Positions 43,140 to 51,583 of a DNA stretch of 64,000 nt are shown piece after piece. The first letter of the stretch is position 1, and each line of letters begins with the position of its first letter. The stretch spans positions 372,001 to 436,000 of the forward strand of contig NZ_JNWO01000002.1 of assembly GCF_000716435.1 (NCBI RefSeq), given 5' to 3'. The stretch comes from Streptomyces xylophagus (lineage in GTDB: Bacteria; Actinomycetota; Actinomycetes; Streptomycetales; Streptomycetaceae). The notes beneath the pieces were generated by a model that made no database searches, had not been told where the DNA came from, and worked only from the letters and a program-made list of their open reading frames with translations. The position numbers and the translations under genes were made by a program.

Positions 43140-45962
43140 ATGATGGAGGTCCAGTTGCTCGGGCCCGTGGAACTGTCCGCGGGGGGCCGCACGGTGGAGG
43201 TGGGCCCGCCCCAACGCCGCACCGTGATGGCCGCGTTGGCCGTGGACGTCGGCCGGCCCGTCGCGGTCGACGTGGTCATCGAGCGGGTCTGGGGTCCGCG
43301 TGCGCCGGACGGCGCACGCGGCGCGGTGCACGCCCATGTCGCCCGGATCCGGCGGGTGTGCGAGCAGGGTGCCGAGACCGCCGGGGAAGGCTTAGGTGTG
43401 GTGCGCCGTTCGGGCGGATATCTCCTGGAGGCCCGACCGGACCAGGTGGACGTGTACCGGTTCCGGCAGTTGGTCGACCAGACGCGGACGGCGGGGCCCG
43501 CCGACCCGGAGCGGGCCCGGCTGCTGCGCGAGGCGCTCGATCTGTGGCGCGGGGAGCCGCTGTCCGGTCTGAACGGGGAGTGGGCGGCCCGGATGCGCGA
43601 GGCCTGGCGGCGCCAGCACCAGGACGCCGCCGTCGGCTGGGCGCGCGCGGAACTGCGCCACGGTGAACCCGCCTCCCTCATCGGCCCGTTGACCGGTCTG
43701 CTCGGCGAGTACCCGCTCGCGGAACCCCTGGCCGAGGCGCTGATGCGGGCCCTGCACGACACCGGCCGCAGCGCCGAGGCCCTGGACTGCTACGCCACCA
43801 TGCGGAAACGGCTGGCGGAGGAGCTGGGCACGGACACAGGCGCGGCACTGCGCCAGTTGCACCAGTCGATCCTGCGCGGCCACCGCTCCGCGTCGGCCCC
43901 GCGCCCCGAACGTACGGCGGTGGTACGGCAGACCGAGCGTCCCGCCCAACTCCCCATGGCAGTACGGGGATTCACCGGCCGGGACGGCGAACTGGCCCGA
44001 CTCGCGGCGATCCTGGCCTCGGCGGAGGGCGAGTCCGCCGCCGTGGTGATCTCGGCGGTGTCGGGCATGGCGGGGGTCGGCAAGACCGCGCTCGCGGTGC
44101 ACTGGGCGCGCCGGGTCGAGAGAGCGTTCCCCGACGGGCAGTTGTACGTGAACCTGCGCGGCTTCGATCCGCAGGGATCGGTGATGCCCCCGACCGAGGC
44201 GGTACGAGGATTCCTGGACGCCCTCGGAGTACGGCCGGAGCGGGTGCCGCCCGGCCTGGAGGCCCAAGTCGGCCTGTACCGGAGCCTGTTGGCAGGGCGC
44301 CGGATGTTGGTCGTGCTTGACAACGCACGGGACGAGGAACAGGTCCGCCCGCTGCTGCCGGGCGCGGTCGGCTGCATGGCCCTGGTGACCAGCCGGAACC
44401 GGCTGACCGGGCTGGCAGCCACGGAGGGCGCCCATCTGCTCGCGGTGGACCCCCTGACGCCGGACGCCGCACGGGGCGTACTCGCGGAGCGGCTCGGGGC
44501 GGGCCGGGTCGCGGCCGAACCGGAGGCGGTCGCGGACGTCGTCACCTGGTGCGCGGGACTGCCCCTGGCGCTGGCCGTGGTGTCGGCACGCGCCGCCGCG
44601 CATCCGCGACAGCCCCTGCGGACACTCGCGGAGCAACTGCGGGAAGCGGGCGGCCGGTTGGACGCGCTGGACGGGGGCGAGGAGGCCAGCCAGGTACGGG
44701 CGGTGTTCTCATGGTCCTACAGCACGCTCAGCCGACCCGCGGCCCGACTGTTCCGGCTGCTGGCGCTGCACCCGGGACCGGACGTGGACCAGCGCGCGGC
44801 GGCCGCGCTGGCCGGGCTGGAACCGGAACGCGTCCGCGCACTGCTCGCCGAACTGACCGGCGGCCACCTGCTGGTCGAGCACGCTCCGGGGCGCTACGCC
44901 TTCCACGACCTGCTGAAGGTCTACGCCGGAGAACTCGTGACCGCGTACGACGACGAGTGGGAACGACAGGCCGCGCTGCACCGGATGATGGACCACTACC
45001 TGCACTCGGCGCGGGCCGCCGACGTGCTGGTGACCCCGCAGCCCAACCCGGTGGAGGTCTCCGCGCCCCGGCCGGGGGCGAACGCGGTGCGGCCCGAGGA
45101 CTACGGCCAGGCACTGGCCTGGCTCGCCGCCGAGCACCCGGTGCTGCTGGAGATCGTGCGGCAGCCGCAGCCCGGCTTCGACGGTCATGTATGGCGGCTG
45201 GCCGCCGTGTTGACCACGTTCCTGGACCGGCACGGGTACTGGCAGGCGCTGTTGACCGCTGCGCACAGCGCGCTGGTGGCGGCCGAACGGGAGGCCTCCC
45301 TGGCCGGCCGGGCGGGCGCCCACCGCGGTCTGGGGCTGGCCCTGGACCGGTTGAAGTGTCCGGAACCGGCGCGAGAGCATTATCTGCGGGCACTCGAACT
45401 CTTCGCCGCGCTGGGCAGCGAGGCGGGACAGGCCCGGACCCATCAGCACCTGTCGCGGATGTCCGCGGTCCACGGCAATTCCGAACTGGTACTGGAACAC
45501 GCCTACTTGAGTCTGGAGCACTACCGGGCGGCGGGCGACCAGGCAGGGCAGGCCGCCGCGTTGAACCACATCGGCTGGCGGCAGGCGCACCTCGGCGACC
45601 ACCTCCGCGCGCTGGCCCACTGCGAGCAGGCCCTCGAACTCGCGCGGACATCCGGGGACGTGGCCGGGCAGGCCCACATCTCCGACAGCCTGGGCTACAT
45701 CCACCATCAACTGGGCCGATTTCAGCAGGCGGTCGACCACTACCGGCAGGCCGCCCGGTTGTTCCACGCCACCGGGGACCGCCACAGCGAAGTCGCCTGC
45801 CTGCTCTGCCTCGGCGACAGCCACCACAGTGCCGGCCAGCTCACCGCCGCCGACGAGGTCTGGGCCCGTGCACTCGCCCTCGCCACCGAACTCGGCCTGC
45901 CCGACGACGATCCCCTCCGCACCGGCCTCAACGACCGCGTCGGGGAACGGCCGTTGACGTAG
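43140..45962 (+). CDS. SARP/AfsR-family transcriptional regulator with NB-ARC and TPR domains
   Basis: 940 residues. It has an N-terminal OmpR-like winged helix (about 1-90), a bacterial transcriptional activator domain (about 95-245), an NB-ARC ATPase with Walker A G-M-A-G-V-G-K-T-A near residue 315, and C-terminal TPR repeats. This is the AfsR layout, typical of pathway or pleiotropic activators of secondary metabolism. Two adjacent ATGs (43140 and 43143) are possible; GGTGGAGAA precedes them. The 3' end overlaps the convergent MFS gene by 35 bases. No biosynthetic cluster is adjacent, so targets are unclear. Confidence 0.93.
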   Translation: MMEVQLLGPVELSAGGRTVEVGPPQRRTVMAALAVDVGRPVAVDVVIERVWGPRAPDGARGAVHAHVARIRRVCEQGAETAGEGLGVVRRSGGYLLEARPDQVDVYRFRQLVDQTRTAGPADPERARLLREALDLWRGEPLSGLNGEWAARMREAWRRQHQDAAVGWARAELRHGEPASLIGPLTGLLGEYPLAEPLAEALMRALHDTGRSAEALDCYATMRKRLAEELGTDTGAALRQLHQSILRGHRSASAPRPERTAVVRQTERPAQLPMAVRGFTGRDGELARLAAILASAEGESAAVVISAVSGMAGVGKTALAVHWARRVERAFPDGQLYVNLRGFDPQGSVMPPTEAVRGFLDALGVRPERVPPGLEAQVGLYRSLLAGRRMLVVLDNARDEEQVRPLLPGAVGCMALVTSRNRLTGLAATEGAHLLAVDPLTPDAARGVLAERLGAGRVAAEPEAVADVVTWCAGLPLALAVVSARAAAHPRQPLRTLAEQLREAGGRLDALDGGEEASQVRAVFSWSYSTLSRPAARLFRLLALHPGPDVDQRAAAALAGLEPERVRALLAELTGGHLLVEHAPGRYAFHDLLKVYAGELVTAYDDEWERQAALHRMMDHYLHSARAADVLVTPQPNPVEVSAPRPGANAVRPEDYGQALAWLAAEHPVLLEIVRQPQPGFDGHVWRLAAVLTTFLDRHGYWQALLTAAHSALVAAEREASLAGRAGAHRGLGLALDRLKCPEPAREHYLRALELFAALGSEAGQARTHQHLSRMSAVHGNSELVLEHAYLSLEHYRAAGDQAGQAAALNHIGWRQAHLGDHLRALAHCEQALELARTSGDVAGQAHISDSLGYIHHQLGRFQQAVDHYRQAARLFHATGDRHSEVACLLCLGDSHHSAGQLTAADEVWARALALATELGLPDDDPLRTGLNDRVGERPLT

Positions 45963-47172
45963 CCGACTCGGATCCGGCACCGCTGCCGAGACGGAGGCTG
46001 AGGGCGATCCCCGCGGCCGTGCAGGCGCAGGTGATCCACCAGGTGGAGTGCCAGCCGCCGGTGCGGGTGGCCAGCCAGGCCGCGACCGTGGGACCGATGA
46101 AGCTGCCCGCGTTGAAGAGCTGCTGGATCAGGCCCATGGTCGCGGGAGCGGAGCCGCCTGCCGGAGTCAGTCCACCGATCATGCGCAGCAAGGTCGCCGG
46201 TATCGCCCCGCCGGTCAGCGAGAAGGCCACAACGCACACGAACTGCCAGGTGGTACCCGCCGGGAGGCCGTGCCAGTCGACGGCGAAGGCGAGCAGGGAA
46301 GTGGCGGCCATGAGCGTGAAGGCCGGTACGAGAAGGGAGTTAGAGGGCAGGCCGCGCTTCATGAGTGCCGCCGTGGCGATCGAACCGACGGCGTTCGCCG
46401 CGCCGACCACGGCACTGAGGACACCCGGCCAACTGCCCGTCATCCCGCCGTCGCGGTAGATGGTGGGCAGGAACCCGACCACGGCCATCCACGGCAGGGT
46501 GTAGCAGGCGAAGACGAGACCGGCCGTCCAAGGGGCCGGAGCCCGGACGGTACGGCCGATGCGGGTGAGAGCGTTCGCCGCGCCGCGCACACCGCCCGCC
46601 TCGTCGCTGGGAACGCGGGCCAGGACCCAGGGCAGCGGCGCCAGCGCGACCACGGCCATGCCCCACCACCACACCCGCCACGGCACCACCTGGAGGACCA
46701 GCGCGCCGACGACGAGCCCGGCGAAGGTCGAGATTCCCTGGTAGGCGCCCCAGAAGCCCATCGCCGTGGTGAAACGGCCGGGCGGGGCGACGCGCCGGAT
46801 CAGCCCCGGACCCGTCACCGCCACCAGAATGAAACCGGCGCCCTCGACCGCCCGCGAGGCCAGCAGCGGAGCCGCCGACCAGGCGAAGCCACCACCGGCC
46901 GACCCGAGGAACAGCAGGACCAGCCCCCCGCTCAGACAGCGCCGCTCACCGATCAGTTCGGCCAGGAGCGACACGGCAAGTCCCCCGAGCATCCCGGCCA
47001 GTTGGACGATCCCCAGCAGGGTCCCGGCCTGGACGAGGCTCAGCGACAGATCGTGCCGCAGGTACGGGAGCGCGGGCGGCAGCTTCCACACCTGCAGCCC
47101 GGCGGCCACCCCGGCGGACACGACGACGATCCAGGAGCCACCGGTGCCAGTGGGATGGGTCTGCGAGGCCAT
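45928..47172 (-). CDS. MFS transporter (CynX/NimT-like)
   Basis: 414 residues with 12 predicted membrane helices and an MFS signature loop after helix 2 (A-E-L-I-G-E-R-R-C-L). The W-K-L-P-P-A-L-P-Y-L-R-H-D-L near the N-terminus is typical of the CynX-like branch, whose substrates include cyanate and nitroimidazoles. Divergent from an AsnC/Lrp gene and probably under its control. Confidence 0.9.
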   Translation of the reverse strand: MASQTHPTGTGGSWIVVVSAGVAAGLQVWKLPPALPYLRHDLSLSLVQAGTLLGIVQLAGMLGGLAVSLLAELIGERRCLSGGLVLLFLGSAGGGFAWSAAPLLASRAVEGAGFILVAVTGPGLIRRVAPPGRFTTAMGFWGAYQGISTFAGLVVGALVLQVVPWRVWWWGMAVVALAPLPWVLARVPSDEAGGVRGAANALTRIGRTVRAPAPWTAGLVFACYTLPWMAVVGFLPTIYRDGGMTGSWPGVLSAVVGAANAVGSIATAALMKRGLPSNSLLVPAFTLMAATSLLAFAVDWHGLPAGTTWQFVCVVAFSLTGGAIPATLLRMIGGLTPAGGSAPATMGLIQQLFNAGSFIGPTVAAWLATRTGGWHSTWWITCACTAAGIALSLRLGSGAGSESATSTAVPRRGR

Positions 47173-47228
47173 GGGGGCGGTCCTTCAGGAGGGCGGAAGC
47201 GTTGGAACGGCCCACCACCTTCACCACA

Positions 47229-47240
47229 TGCCGGGGCATA
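47229..47240. promoter_or_regulatory. Palindrome in the MFS/AsnC divergent promoter
   Basis: ATGCC-GG-GGCAT is a perfect 5-bp-arm inverted repeat in the 130-base divergent gap, 57 bases upstream of the MFS start and 63 from the AsnC start. Candidate Lrp/AsnC site. Confidence 0.4.
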
Positions 47241-47302
47241 CACGCAATACAGTCCATGATCAGTGCGACAGATGCGCAACAGCGTCGAAGATTGGTGACA
47301 GA

Positions 47303-47788
47303 ATGCGCATCATGACGCTGATGGACCCCTTGGACGCCCGGATCGTTCTGGCCCTGGACGACGACCCGGACGCGACGATCCTCGCCCTGGCCCAGACCCT
47401 GGGCGTGGCCCGCAACACCGTGCACGCCCGGCTGCGGAGGATGGCCGCCGACGGTGCGCTCAAACCCTTCAGCCGACGCATCGATCCCGCCGCCCTCGGC
47501 TACGGCCTGGTGGCGTTCATGTCGCTCGCGGTGAGCCAGGCCGAGCCCGAGAGCGTCCACGAAGGACTGCTCGACCTGCCCGAGGTCATCGAGGTCCACT
47601 ACACCACCGGTGACGCCGACCTCCTCGCCCATGTCGTCGCCAAGGACACCGCGGACCTGCACCGCATCACCAAAGCGATCCTCGCCATCGACGGAGTCGA
47701 CCGGACCAGCACCGCCATCTCCTTGGCCGAGGTCATCCCCTACCGACCCCGCGCGCTCCTGCGCCGCCTGGCGAAAGGCCGCGGCTAG
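47303..47788 (+). CDS. AsnC/Lrp-family transcriptional regulator
   Basis: 161 residues: N-terminal helix-turn-helix (L-D-A-R-I-V-L-A-L ... L-A-Q-T-L-G-V-A-R-N-T-V-H-A-R-L-R-R-M) and a RAM ligand-binding domain (V-I-E-V-H-Y-T-T-G-D-A-D-L-L-A-H-V). These proteins respond to amino acids and usually regulate a neighbouring transport or catabolic gene. In-frame ATGs also occur at 47312 and 47321. The stop overlaps the convergent reductase stop by four bases. Confidence 0.92.
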   Translation: MRIMTLMDPLDARIVLALDDDPDATILALAQTLGVARNTVHARLRRMAADGALKPFSRRIDPAALGYGLVAFMSLAVSQAEPESVHEGLLDLPEVIEVHYTTGDADLLAHVVAKDTADLHRITKAILAIDGVDRTSTAISLAEVIPYRPRALLRRLAKGRG

Positions 47789-48771
47789 AGATCCAGCTCC
47801 AGCACCGGGGAGTCGCAGCGGCTCACGCAGATCATCATCGTGGTGGCGCCGGGACGTTCGGACGGGTCGATCACCGTGTCGCGGTGATCCGGGAGTCCCG
47901 CCGTGACCGGCGTCTCGCAGCTGCCGCAGTAGCCCTCCTCGCAGGAGAAGGGCACGTCCGGGAGCTTCTCCCGCACGACGTCCAGCACGGAACGGTCTGC
48001 GGGCACGGTCAGCCGCAGGCCGGAGCGGGTCAGTACCACCTCGAACTCCCCGCTCGGTGCGTCGAGTCGGATGGGGTCTGTGTCGTCGCCCGCGCTGAAG
48101 CGTTCCAGGTGCAGTGCCCGCGCCGAGCCAGCTGTACGGCACAGGGCCGTCACCGCGTCGAGCATCGCTTGCGGGCCGCAGGCGTAGACGGCGTGCGTGG
48201 ACGGGGCGGCGGCGAGTTCGGCGGCCAGGTCCGGGAGGCCGACCTCGTCCTGCGGTACGAGGAGCACCCGGTCCCCGCCCAATGCCGTCAACTCCTCGGC
48301 GTACACGAGCCGGGACCGGTCGCGGGCGCCCAGGACCAGTCGCCAGGGCAGGCCACGGGTGGTGAGTTCGCGGGCCATCGGCAGCAGCGGGGTGACGCCG
48401 ATGCCGCCGGCCAGCAGCAGATAGCCCTCCGCAGGCACCAGAGGGAAGCGGTTGACGGGCCCGCGCACCTCCAACTCCCGTCCCACCAGAGCGGTTTCGT
48501 GAATCTCCCGGGAGCCGCCCCGGCCCTCGGGCACGCGGTGCACGGCGACCGTCCACGCCTCGGTGTCCGCCACGTCCCCGCACAGCGAGTAGGCCCGCCG
48601 CAGTCCGGAGGGCAGGGTCAACTCCACGTGCGCGCCCGGCTCCCAGGCAGGCAGGGCGCCGCCGGTGGGCCGGGTCAGCCGGAGTTCCAGCACCTCGTGG
48701 GCGACCCAACGAGCCTGTCGGACCAGGAGCCGCTCGGTCGTCGCATAGAGGGAGTCGAGGTCAGAAGACAC
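47785..48771 (-). CDS. PDR/VanB-type ferredoxin reductase (FMN, NAD, C-terminal 2Fe-2S)
   Basis: 328 residues. Flavin-binding R-A-Y-S-L-C, NAD-binding L-L-L-A-G-G-I-G-V-T-P-L-L-P-M, and a C-terminal plant-type ferredoxin cluster C-E-E-G-Y-C-G-S-C with the fourth Cys in I-C-V-S-R-C. It passes electrons from NADH to an oxygenase. It is the last gene of block C and shares an 11-base overlap with the glutamine-synthetase-like gene, so the phthalate-type Rieske oxygenase is its natural partner; it might also serve the orphan Rieske oxygenase of block A. Confidence 0.93.
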   Translation of the reverse strand: MSSDLDSLYATTERLLVRQARWVAHEVLELRLTRPTGGALPAWEPGAHVELTLPSGLRRAYSLCGDVADTEAWTVAVHRVPEGRGGSREIHETALVGRELEVRGPVNRFPLVPAEGYLLLAGGIGVTPLLPMARELTTRGLPWRLVLGARDRSRLVYAEELTALGGDRVLLVPQDEVGLPDLAAELAAAPSTHAVYACGPQAMLDAVTALCRTAGSARALHLERFSAGDDTDPIRLDAPSGEFEVVLTRSGLRLTVPADRSVLDVVREKLPDVPFSCEEGYCGSCETPVTAGLPDHRDTVIDPSERPGATTMMICVSRCDSPVLELDL

Positions 48772-50197
48772 GGAAGTACTCCCGCTGTTCCCAGTCGGTC
48801 ACCTCTTGGCTGAAGCGGTCGATCTCGGCCCGCTTGATGCTGGTGTAGTACGCCACGAAGTCCTTGCCGAGCCGGTCGGCGAGCATGCGGTCGGACTCCA
48901 ACGCGTCCAGGGCCTCGCCCAGTGAGCGGGGGAGCGGTTCGGCACGCGCCGCGTAGGGCTCGTCGGCGGCCGGTCCGGGTTCCAGGCCGCCTGCCACGCC
49001 CTCGAGTCCGGCGGCGAGTTGGGAGGCGAGGTAGAGGTAGGGGTTGGCGGCCGGCTCGCCGATCCGGTTCTCCAGGCGGGTGGATGACGGTCCGTCACCC
49101 AGTACCCGCACCATCGCCCCGCGATTGTCCCGCCCCCACACCGCACGGTCCGGCGCCAACGACAGTGAGCGAAAGCGCTTGAAGCCATTGAGAGTTGGGG
49201 TCGAGAACGCACTCGTGGCCCGCGCGTGCCGCAGCAGCCCGCCGAGAAAGGCGGTCCCGTACGGCGACAACGGCGGCCCGGAAGCGGTGAGTTCGCCGCT
49301 CTCCGGCGCGAAGACACCCACGCCGTCCCGCAGCATGCTCTGGTGCAGATGCCAGCCGCTGGAGAACACGCCGGGCAGATGGGGTCGGCACATGAAGGTG
49401 GCGTGGTGGCCGTGGCGGGCGGCGACCTGTTTGACGGCGCTGCGCAGCAGGACCATCGCGTCGGCTGTGCCCAGGCCGTCGGCGGGCTGGAGGGTCAACT
49501 CGACCTGGCTCGGGCCGAATTCCACCTCCAGGCTGCGCAACGGCAGCCCCAGTCCCTCGATGTTCGCGCGCAGGACGTCGAGGATGGGATCGAGTTCGTC
49601 GTACCGCAGTTCGCTGAGGTACTGGTAGCCGTGGTTGAGCATGCCGACCTCGGGCGCGGCACCTGGCTGACCCTGGTCGCCCGGGCCCAGACGCGGGTCG
49701 TCGAGCCGGAAGAGGTGGAACTCCACCTCCAGGCCAGTGCGGTACGTCAGCCCGTCCGCCTGGTCGAGGACCGAGCGCAGCAGCCCGCGCGTGCACAGCG
49801 GGACCGGCGCTCCGGAGGTGAAGCGCAGGTCGCACAGCAGCCAGCCCGTGCCCGGCGACCACGGCAGCATCCGGAAGGTCGACGGGTCGGGCACCATCAC
49901 CATGTCGGCGGCGCCGCGCAGTTCGGGCAGCCCGAGCGGTGTCTCCTTGGTGAAGAGCGGGAAGACGGTCCGCCCCGAGGTGTCCTTGGCGAGCAGGGAC
50001 GAGGCGATGCCGGTGCCGTCGCGCAGCACATTGGGCAGTTCGCCCACGGTCACGGTCTTGCCGCGCAGCAGACCGTGCTGGTCGGCGAAGACCAGCCGTA
50101 CCACCGTCATCCCGCCGCGTTCGGCGCGCGACTGTATCTCCCGTGCGGCGGCGGCCTGTTCGGGGTTCCACAGGCCGTGCCGTTCGATGAATCCCAC
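48761..50197 (-). CDS. Glutamine-synthetase-family enzyme (gamma-glutamylamide synthetase type)
   Basis: 478 residues with the GS catalytic fold. Metal ligands are in G-L-E-V-E-F-H-L-F, E-V-E-F-G-P-S-Q-V-E and W-H-L-H-Q-S; the substrate Arg is in R-L-E-N-R-I-G. GTG 50197 starts the protein five bases after the oxygenase stop. Enzymes of this branch (PuuA, IpuC, aniline AtdA1/TdnQ) ligate glutamate to an amine rather than to ammonia. In this operon, between oxygenase and reductase, it most likely gamma-glutamylates the amine substrate. Confidence 0.9.
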   Translation of the reverse strand: MGFIERHGLWNPEQAAAAREIQSRAERGGMTVVRLVFADQHGLLRGKTVTVGELPNVLRDGTGIASSLLAKDTSGRTVFPLFTKETPLGLPELRGAADMVMVPDPSTFRMLPWSPGTGWLLCDLRFTSGAPVPLCTRGLLRSVLDQADGLTYRTGLEVEFHLFRLDDPRLGPGDQGQPGAAPEVGMLNHGYQYLSELRYDELDPILDVLRANIEGLGLPLRSLEVEFGPSQVELTLQPADGLGTADAMVLLRSAVKQVAARHGHHATFMCRPHLPGVFSSGWHLHQSMLRDGVGVFAPESGELTASGPPLSPYGTAFLGGLLRHARATSAFSTPTLNGFKRFRSLSLAPDRAVWGRDNRGAMVRVLGDGPSSTRLENRIGEPAANPYLYLASQLAAGLEGVAGGLEPGPAADEPYAARAEPLPRSLGEALDALESDRMLADRLGKDFVAYYTSIKRAEIDRFSQEVTDWEQREYFRVF

Positions 50198-50202
50198 GCG
50201 GC

Positions 50203-51555
50203 TCAGCCGTCCGTTCCCAGCGGCTGCGCCCAACTGCTGTCGGCGCGCTGCTTGTCGGTGACGGCCGTCCAGTGCTCCAGCCAGCCCTCGGTCGGGCCGA
50301 TCCCGTCCAGGGCGACCGGCCCGTGCAACCGCCCCGCCTCCTCGGCCGGCAGCACCAGCGGCGGGTCCTCGCCGCGCTCGACGGCGCTGATGGCCTCGCC
50401 GAGCATCCGCCGGTACATCACGATGGCCTTGTCGGAGCGGCCCAGGTGCTCGCGGGTACGGTCCTGCACGGCCCCCTGCCCCTCCACCGCCCACTGGTCG
50501 TGCACGTTGATGTCGAAGCCGAGTCCGGTGTACGTCGTCGTGCGCTGCTCCACCGGGTCGTAGCCGTAGCCGTTCGCGCGGCCGAAGCGCGGCCGGTAGT
50601 CGGGCAGGGTGACCGCGCCGACCCGCTGCCGGCGCATCTCCGCCTGGTCGACGGGGCCGCCGACACTGGTGAACAGGGCATACCAGTAACTGGAGTTGTC
50701 GTCGATCGGCACATGCCACTGGGTGATCGCAGTCTCCTCGTCCAGCGGGATGTGGAAGGCGTGCGGGAACACCTGGTGGGTGATGCGCACGTGGGTAAGG
50801 CTGCCGTCCATCGGCAGGCCCTGGGTGTCCGTGCCGTCGAGCGTGCGCCGGGCGGTGAGGCGGATGCCGTAGGGGGTGCGGACGGCGTCGATGTCGGGGC
50901 GGCCGTACTCGCGCAGGATCTTCGTCATCGGGAGGTCGGTGCCCTGGGAGGCGGCGCGGAACTGTTTGCCGTAGCTGTCGGCGGGGTCCTCGTCCTGGAA
51001 GAAGCGGTGGAGGTAGGAGGCGTGGGCGGGGTCGATGCCGACCTCCAGGGCCTGGAGCCAGTTGCACTCCAGCAGCCCTTTCCAGGCGAAGGCGTGGTCG
51101 GCGGGGGCCTGGAAGCAGTCCAGGGCGGGGAGTTCGGGTGGTTCGCCGGGGCCGAGGTAGCCCCAGATGATGCCGTTGATCTCGCGGACCGGATAACTGC
51201 CCAGCCGCACGCGGGACTTGAGTGGGCTGTCGACGGGCTCGGCGGGTGTGTCGAGACAGGAGCCGTCGCGGGCGAAGAGCCAGCCGTGGAAGCAGCAGCG
51301 CAGTCCGCCGTCCTCCAGGCGGCCGAGCGTCAGGTCGGCGCCGCGGTGTGGGCAGCCCCGGTCGACGAGGCCGAGTTGACCCTCCTCGTCGCGGAACAGG
51401 ACCAGGTCCTGGCCCATCACCTTGGGCGCTACCAGCGGTCGTGCGCCGTCGAGTTCCTCGCTGAGGGCGATCGGCTGCCAGTAGCGGCGCATCCACTCAC
51501 CGGCCGGGGTACCGGGCCCGGTCCGCGTGAGCCGTGTGTTCTCTTCCTCGCGCAT
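50203..51555 (-). CDS. Rieske oxygenase, phthalate-dioxygenase type
   Basis: 450 residues. Rieske ligands are C68, H70, C87 and H90 (C-P-H-R-G and C-C-F-H-G-W). The mononuclear iron site is I-D-P-A-H-A-S-Y-L-H (bridging D174, H177, H182). The single-subunit phthalate-4,5-dioxygenase/vanillate-demethylase branch hydroxylates aromatic rings or removes O- or N-alkyl groups, with a PDR-type reductase as partner, here at the end of the same operon. Not closely related to the block A Rieske protein. Confidence 0.92.
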   Translation of the reverse strand: MREEENTRLTRTGPGTPAGEWMRRYWQPIALSEELDGARPLVAPKVMGQDLVLFRDEEGQLGLVDRGCPHRGADLTLGRLEDGGLRCCFHGWLFARDGSCLDTPAEPVDSPLKSRVRLGSYPVREINGIIWGYLGPGEPPELPALDCFQAPADHAFAWKGLLECNWLQALEVGIDPAHASYLHRFFQDEDPADSYGKQFRAASQGTDLPMTKILREYGRPDIDAVRTPYGIRLTARRTLDGTDTQGLPMDGSLTHVRITHQVFPHAFHIPLDEETAITQWHVPIDDNSSYWYALFTSVGGPVDQAEMRRQRVGAVTLPDYRPRFGRANGYGYDPVEQRTTTYTGLGFDINVHDQWAVEGQGAVQDRTREHLGRSDKAIVMYRRMLGEAISAVERGEDPPLVLPAEEAGRLHGPVALDGIGPTEGWLEHWTAVTDKQRADSSWAQPLGTDG

Positions 51556-51583
51556 GGGACGCCTTTCGGGGGAGGGGGCGCGG

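Noticed and set aside
44549..46459. Plus-strand frame overlapping the SARP 3' half and the MFS gene
   Set aside because: Arg/Gly/Pro-rich shadow in a different frame from the SARP reading; no domain or ribosome site.
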